Shown: positions 59,595 through 64,000 of the stretch, in pieces
How positions within the stretch are numbered: the first letter of the stretch is position 1
Layout: the number at the start of each line of letters is the position of its first letter
Notes under the pieces: generated by a model
Databases searched by the model: none
What the model was told of the DNA's origin: nothing
The model's input: the letters and a program-made list of their open reading frames with translations, nothing else
Source of the DNA: Phytophthora hibernalis
Lineage: Eukaryota; Oomycota; Peronosporomycetes; Peronosporales; Peronosporaceae
Direction: 5' to 3'
DNA: 64,000 nt
Assembly (NCBI GenBank): GCA_012656075.1
Contig: JAAKBF010000390.1
Location: forward strand, 1,054,001 to 1,118,000
Made by a program: the position numbers and the translations under genes

Positions 59595-59610
59595 GCAAAT
59601 GGCGAAGTGA
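59595..59610 (-). promoter_or_regulatory. Oomycete-type initiator of the broken RXLR gene
   Basis: Minus strand TCACTTCGCCATTTGC: Inr plus CATTTG block, 47-62 nt before ATG 59548; same layout as at 18,298-18,313. Confidence 0.55.
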
Positions 59611-59649
59611 GGGGAGAGATTAATCACGCAGTTACTGGTAGCGACTCGA

Positions 59650-60190
59650 CCTATGAATGTGCATGTTCAGCTCGGGAACGCATAACCTTGTGGATGGCTG
59701 TCGAGCGTCAACTCCACATCTAGGATGGTAATATGTAGCAAACCGTAATCCCAGCTCCGATCCATATTAGACCTTTATATATTGAATTAGACCATCTCTT
59801 TTGTCGCATTGGTCTTGAACAGCCCGCCAGACAATACGAGTTTGCACGCATTCCACCATGATTTTTATTTAAACCATCACACAACAAACAGCAATGACTG
59901 TCGCGTAGCTGTAGTTTAGACGTGTAGGAAGCTCAAAAACTAACATGCTTGCAAACCCTGAAGAAGTTAGTTCATTCGTAGTCCTGATCGTAATCAAGAC
60001 TACACCGTAATCCCAAATACAGTAATTCCAAAATGCTATTCCCAATTGAGTACTGAAACTTAGGTTGAGTAAGTACTTGTAACCTAACCCCTTCAACAAC
60101 TTCAAAGCTAACAATCAGCGCAAATTTATCAAAAACAAGTTTTTAATGGTGTAGTAATCGATGAATGAACGAACACTACCCAAGTGAAAA
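59650..60190. other. Intergenic between divergent RXLR genes
   Basis: AT-rich, no coding motif. It separates the minus-strand broken RXLR gene from the plus-strand intact one, so it may carry regulatory sites for both. Confidence 0.45.
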
Positions 60191-60197
60191 AGCGATC

Positions 60198-60213
60198 CCA
60201 TTCCTCAATTTCC
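60198..60213 (+). promoter_or_regulatory. Oomycete-type initiator of the intact RXLR gene
   Basis: CCATTCCTCAATTTCC: Inr-like CCATTCC followed at once by CAATTTCC, ending 54 nt before ATG 60268. Confidence 0.55.
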
Positions 60214-60267
60214 CCGCAGACAACAACTTGTCCCCCACCACCCTCTTTCCAAGAAGCAACAGCAAGC

Positions 60268-60648
60268 ATGCGTCTCATCTACTTTCTCGCGGTGATTATT
60301 GCTACCACTCTCCACACCAGCAGCAACGCGCTCTCCACGGCCAAGGAATCCAATCACGCCACCATTTTGGTGTCAACGGATGTCGCCAGCTCTGTCGGTG
60401 CAACCCGAACAGACCACGGTCGACTCCTCCGAAGAGTTGAAAAGGACAACGTGGAAGCGCTCGAAGCCGAGCTCGACGATGAAGAAAGGACCCTGAAAAA
60501 CATTGGGGCGTCTCTGAAGAAGTTCGTGGCTAAGCAGACGCCCTTCACACAATCCTGGAAAGAAGCTAGAAAGGCCCGGAAAATTGCGGAGGAGAATAAG
60601 CGTGCTGAGCGCAATCACGAGAATTTCGTTGCTTCGCTAATCGATTGA
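60268..60648 (+). CDS. RXLR-dEER secreted effector, intact
   Basis: Start ATG 60268 (MRLIYFLAVIIATTLHTSSN). An in-frame ATG at 60184 was rejected because it would put 28 polar residues before the signal peptide and lies upstream of the initiator. The product has 126 residues: signal peptide about 1-21, RLLR at 52-55, DEER at 71-74, then a short Lys/Glu/Arg-rich helical C-terminus of about 50 residues (SLKKFVAKQTPFTQSW; ARKARKIAEENKRAE). This length is at the small end for RXLR proteins and leaves no room for a full WY repeat. RXLR effectors are secreted from hyphae or haustoria and act inside plant cells; the target is unknown. Confidence 0.9.
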   Translation: MRLIYFLAVIIATTLHTSSNALSTAKESNHATILVSTDVASSVGATRTDHGRLLRRVEKDNVEALEAELDDEERTLKNIGASLKKFVAKQTPFTQSWKEARKARKIAEENKRAERNHENFVASLID

Positions 60649-60649
60649 T

Positions 60650-61340
60650 TCATGCACGAACTTTGGGTTGCCGACAGCCCTGAGTGGATGAATCTGCATG
60701 GGGCAAGTACCTGCACCTGGTCGTTTGGGTTTGATCTCTCAGCTCGATCTTGTATAGACATCCGGTGTCTGACAGTATAATATACTAAGTACATCGGTGG
60801 TTTTCATATCCTGTACAAAGTCGCGCTGCGCACAAAGAAGCTCTGAAATTTATGATATTCTGGGTTTGAAGTATTGAGGTGTTATTATGTGAGGGCAACG
60901 TGAAGAGTAGATTTCGTACAGCGTGCACTAGACCTATATGACAACGTCCTCGGCGCATCTGCTGCTACTGCTTTGCAGCCGCAGCATCTGCATACCTAAC
61001 GCGAAGACGAATCTTATGCACTAGTCCAGCATACGGACGATAGCTGTAGGACGTCGTTAGAATTCCGACATCAATGTTTCTGGATATTATATCCAGAGTC
61101 TACCACGAGGTCTGAATCCTGGCATTTCTGATATTTTCGTAATACGATTAGAATTCTTCAGAAAATAAGCTTTAAAACCCTGCTAAGGTAAAATGCCAGT
61201 TGCGTGTGCACTGCACAGTGGGCTGTGTTCGCTTCTCGCCGGTCTGATTGGCAGATATGTTTTTCTGCGATTGGCTATTAGTCAAACGGTAATTTACCAA
61301 GATCTTGGAGAGGCGGGAGAATATTGCAGTCTTCCCGACG
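60650..61340. other. Intergenic, no gene supported
   Basis: No ORF with a motif. It contains the dispersed phrase TCTGAAATTTATGATAT at 60,841. Confidence 0.45.
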
Positions 61341-61784
61341 ATGGTGCTAACTCGAGCTCAAGCTCGCACTCTAGCTGATGCTGCTCAGGACGATGTGGAG
61401 ATCGACGTCGCTGACGACGGAGAGATCGGCGCCGCTGGTGCTGACAGTAGTGCAGCGCTTGTCGTCGCTCACAACGCAGCAACTACATCTGTTCAAGCAC
61501 TCGGCCCCAGCGTCAAGGACCACGTCGCTGCGCTCGCCCAGCAGTTTCTCTACCAGACCCAAGTGCTGGCAAGAGAACATGCTGCCTTGCAGTACCAGCA
61601 GGAAGGTCTCGAGTCTGTCGGCTGCTCTTCGAGCGCGTTGAAAGCTCACACGCGAGCGCAGGCCGCTTCTTGGGCAGCGGATATCTTCGCGAGTGAGCTC
61701 GATAAATTTCAGTGCAGCTGTGGAAGATCGTGCGATTTTCAGCCAATCCAACGCGTAGGATACGAACATGCCAGATCCGCTTAA
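61341..61784 (+). CDS. Unidentified ORF, 147 residues
   Basis: ATG 61341 (MVLTRAQARTLADAAQDDVE) to TAA 61784. Ala-rich with an acidic N-terminal third, a Gln/His helical middle (LAREHAALQYQQEGLE) and a short Cys cluster at the end (FQCSCGRSC). It lies 300 bp before the pogo-like transposase on the same strand and could be an accessory ORF of that element or a Gag-like protein. No family recognised. Confidence 0.35.
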   Translation: MVLTRAQARTLADAAQDDVEIDVADDGEIGAAGADSSAALVVAHNAATTSVQALGPSVKDHVAALAQQFLYQTQVLAREHAALQYQQEGLESVGCSSSALKAHTRAQAASWAADIFASELDKFQCSCGRSCDFQPIQRVGYEHARSA

Positions 61785-62089
61785 ATACGAAATGCGCGAG
61801 AACGAATATCGGGAGGGAAGCTCGCAAAAATGTTCGTTGTTCTCGCACTTTAGCGAGGAGAACACGAAAATCACGTTTATCATTTTCGTGGAAGCATTTC
61901 TCACCCACTTTTTGTTCCCCTACCCGCATGTTCGTCCAAGGCTTGCCAATTCGTGGCACGGTGCACTTTTTCCACCAATTAAAACCTAAAAACGCGTTCT
62001 CACAGCCCATTGGCTAGTCTATTTTTGGATCAGTGGGTGTTTATCATTTTGGAAGGTCAAATTAAATCATACAGTCAATAAGCCTCTGG

Positions 62090-63739
62090 GACCTCCACGC
62101 ATTTGTGAGCTCCACGCGTTCGAGGTGGAGGAGGAGGCCACGTACACCAACGAAGACATCGATCGTGCGATGGCGCGTGTAGCTCCAGGCGAGAAAAAAG
62201 CTGCAATTGCGCTGACGTTGCCTCTGTCACTGCGCACACTGTTTCGGTTGGTCAAGAGGGCCCAAGATGGTGATCAACTGGTGCCCCGGGCCTAAGTCTC
62301 TGGTACCAATCGAGCTGGAGAATGACCTGGCGGAGTAGGTGGCGGCAATGCAGTGTTGCGGGGTGCCGGTTGGGCGCAAGGAGATCATCACAAAGGCAAG
62401 TGTAATGCTTGACCATGCAATATGCCGACGCGCACAACACCCACCAGGATGCTGACCGGAGGCTGGTACCGGCGCTTCCTCGAGCGCCACCCCGCCCTAT
62501 CAATCGGCTTGCTCAAAGTATCGCGCGGGTGCACAACGCTGCTGATGAAGAAGGCGTAGGAATGCTATTCTACACGTTGGCGAAGCTATTCATTGAGATG
62601 AAGATCGACGCCAGCCGCGTCTTCAACATCGACGAAACCTCGTTCATGCCGAAGATGGCTCGGCGCAAGGTGGTAGCTGTGCGGGCTCCGCCGATGTATG
62701 GCGCAAGGAGACCAAGCCCAGCTTCCACATGACGGTCGTGGGAGCTGTTAGTGCTTCTGGTACAGCCATACCCCCTTTGCTGATTGTGTCAGGAAAGCGA
62801 CTCTTCAGAGAAGACATCGCCGCCATCAACATCAAGAACGCGGCAATCACGTGAGCCCCCAAAGGATTTAGCAACAAGAAGATCTTTGTGGAGTGGCTCC
62901 AGTTTTTGGGGGTAGATCACCGAACTGAAGAAGCCGGTGGTGTTAATCGTGGACAACAGTTCCTCGCACATTGGTCCAGGTAAGCAAATGGCTACATCAA
63001 CCCTGCTCAAAAAGATATTCTAACCCATATCATTTTTACCGGGTTTACGGAATTATAGAGGGGGTTGAGACGTGTGTCGAGTGCGGAATCATGCTGTTGA
63101 CATTGCCGGCTAATGCAACCCACCTCTTCCAACCCTTGCACGTTGCACTGTTTAAACCTTACAAGGACTGTGTACAAGAGATTATGCTTGAGCGGCTGTG
63201 TGCTGTCAACGACCCCGTGCTCAAAAAGTTCAAGGCAATTGAAATCGCCTGTACGGCGTACCGTCGAGCCCTCGCAGACAAGCCAGCGAGTTCCGTCAAT
63301 GGTTTCCGGGAGTGTGGCATCTGGCCATTGTCATCAGTAGGGCTGAAAGCGCGCTTGGACTTGTATGGAATGTTAGCTTGTGAGGGTGCCGTGGAAAGTA
63401 GAAGTGATCATTCAGGTAACTCTCTCTTACCTTGTAGTTGCTTGTGGCTTGGCAGCCAACCAAGCTTTCCTACGTCTTCCGAATCCTAAGATGGGGCGAC
63501 CGAACCGGTCTGCAGACCGCGGTTTACTCAGTTTTTTACATGGAAGTGGCGGAGTTAACAGAACACTGGGTACAGCGGAGTGGCTGAAACACCGTGAAGC
63601 GGTCATCGAAGAGGTGCGTAACGAGGTGCTGCTGCTTCCCCCTGTTGCTGTGGCCGGCAAAAAGAAAGCGCTCCACTGTGGACGTCACAGGGAGGCTCGT
63701 TACGAAAGAACAGTTGATGGCAGTCGCATACGAGTGTGA
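62090..63739 (+). pseudogene. pogo/Fot1-like (DDE_1) transposase, decayed
   Basis: N-terminal helix-turn-helix part (62,120-62,290, TLPLSLRTLFRLVKRAQDGD), a CENP-B-like middle (DAHNTHQDAD, LAQSIARV), and the DDE core: FNIDETSFMP (first Asp), then SFHMTVVGAVSASGTAIPPL in another frame, and VDNSSSHIGP (second Asp). A GT-AG intron at 62,980-63,058 (79 bp) joins in frame to LLTLPANATHLFQPLHVALF. The third catalytic Asp (normally QPLD) is His. A TGA replaces the Trp-type codon at about 62,851, and frame breaks occur near 62,690 and 62,918. A last exon may start near 63,460 after a CTTGGCAG acceptor. It cannot be active. Confidence 0.68.
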
Positions 63740-64000
63740 TTTCTAACTGAATTCGATGTATTTACTGATTGCAAACTACACGCTTACAATGAACTTACCG
63801 GTATGGAGCCAGTTACCGCACCCATTTTAGTTCTCCTTCTTTTCGGCATGGCGAATTGGCTCAGTAATACCGATATACTGGGTTTGCGGGTGGTTTCGTG
63901 ACTTTTCATGAGCCAACTGGTGAAACGTTTGATCTTTGGCTCACGGTTTCGCAATGGGTGTGTCATGGGAGTTGACGCACAACACAGCCTATTGGATAAA
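63740..64000. other. No gene supported at the right edge
   Basis: Only a 60-codon minus ORF without a motif; the sequence runs off the window. Confidence 0.4.

Noticed and set aside
60184..60267. Longer RXLR start at 60184
   Set aside because: Lies upstream of the initiator and would bury the signal peptide behind polar residues.
1..64000. tRNA or rRNA genes
   Set aside because: No tRNA-like A/B boxes with a foldable cloverleaf and no rRNA signature were noticed; a by-eye scan can miss them.

Overview
The window looks like nuclear DNA of an oomycete of the Phytophthora type. Evidence read from the sequence: a secreted NEP1-like protein (NLP) gene, an intact RXLR-dEER effector gene and two broken RXLR genes, several oomycete-style initiator promoters (TCAYTYY followed by a CAWTTT-like block), short GT-AG introns of 57-82 bp, bZIP-like proteins with a non-standard basic region, and a transposon load (copia, DIRS-type, MITEs, hAT, HARBI1, Mutator, pogo) typical of Phytophthora. 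A CFAP47-like axonemal gene implies a flagellated, zoospore-forming species. The species is not assigned.

Layout. 1-12.5 kb is a compact block of housekeeping-type genes, all on the minus strand: the CFAP47-like gene (running off the left edge), two tandem bZIP-like genes, a three-exon kelch-repeat gene and SF3B4. All of these carry frame breaks, many of them single-base losses in homopolymer runs, with clean open frame in between; assembly or read error is a serious alternative to decay. 12.7-24.7 kb is gene-poor. It holds degenerate copies of CFAP47-like and kelch pieces (two of them inverted), a broken RXLR gene, a 37-bp perfect snap-back repeat, degenerate simple repeats and a 53-bp minisatellite of about 20 units that is open in all three minus-strand frames.

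25-55 kb is a transposon graveyard: piggyBac-like MITEs, a BED-finger hAT-type gene that splices into an uninterrupted 508-codon frame, two DIRS-type elements (one scrambled), a LINE RNase H fragment, a GC-rich and nearly complete copia element on the minus strand, a DENR-like pseudogene, a Mutator-like remnant, a second copia element with two fold-back repeats inside it, and a HARBI1-like remnant. 55.5-64 kb contains a 484-bp inverted-repeat element and then the effector cluster: the NLP gene, a broken RXLR gene that is paralogous to the one at 18 kb, and an intact RXLR gene. A pogo-like transposase remnant ends the window.

How the genes relate. The NLP and the RXLR proteins carry signal peptides and would be secreted towards the host plant. 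They lie together in a repeat-rich stretch, apart from the compact conserved block, which is the familiar two-compartment arrangement of Phytophthora genomes. All frame reconstructions were done by eye; no database search was run.
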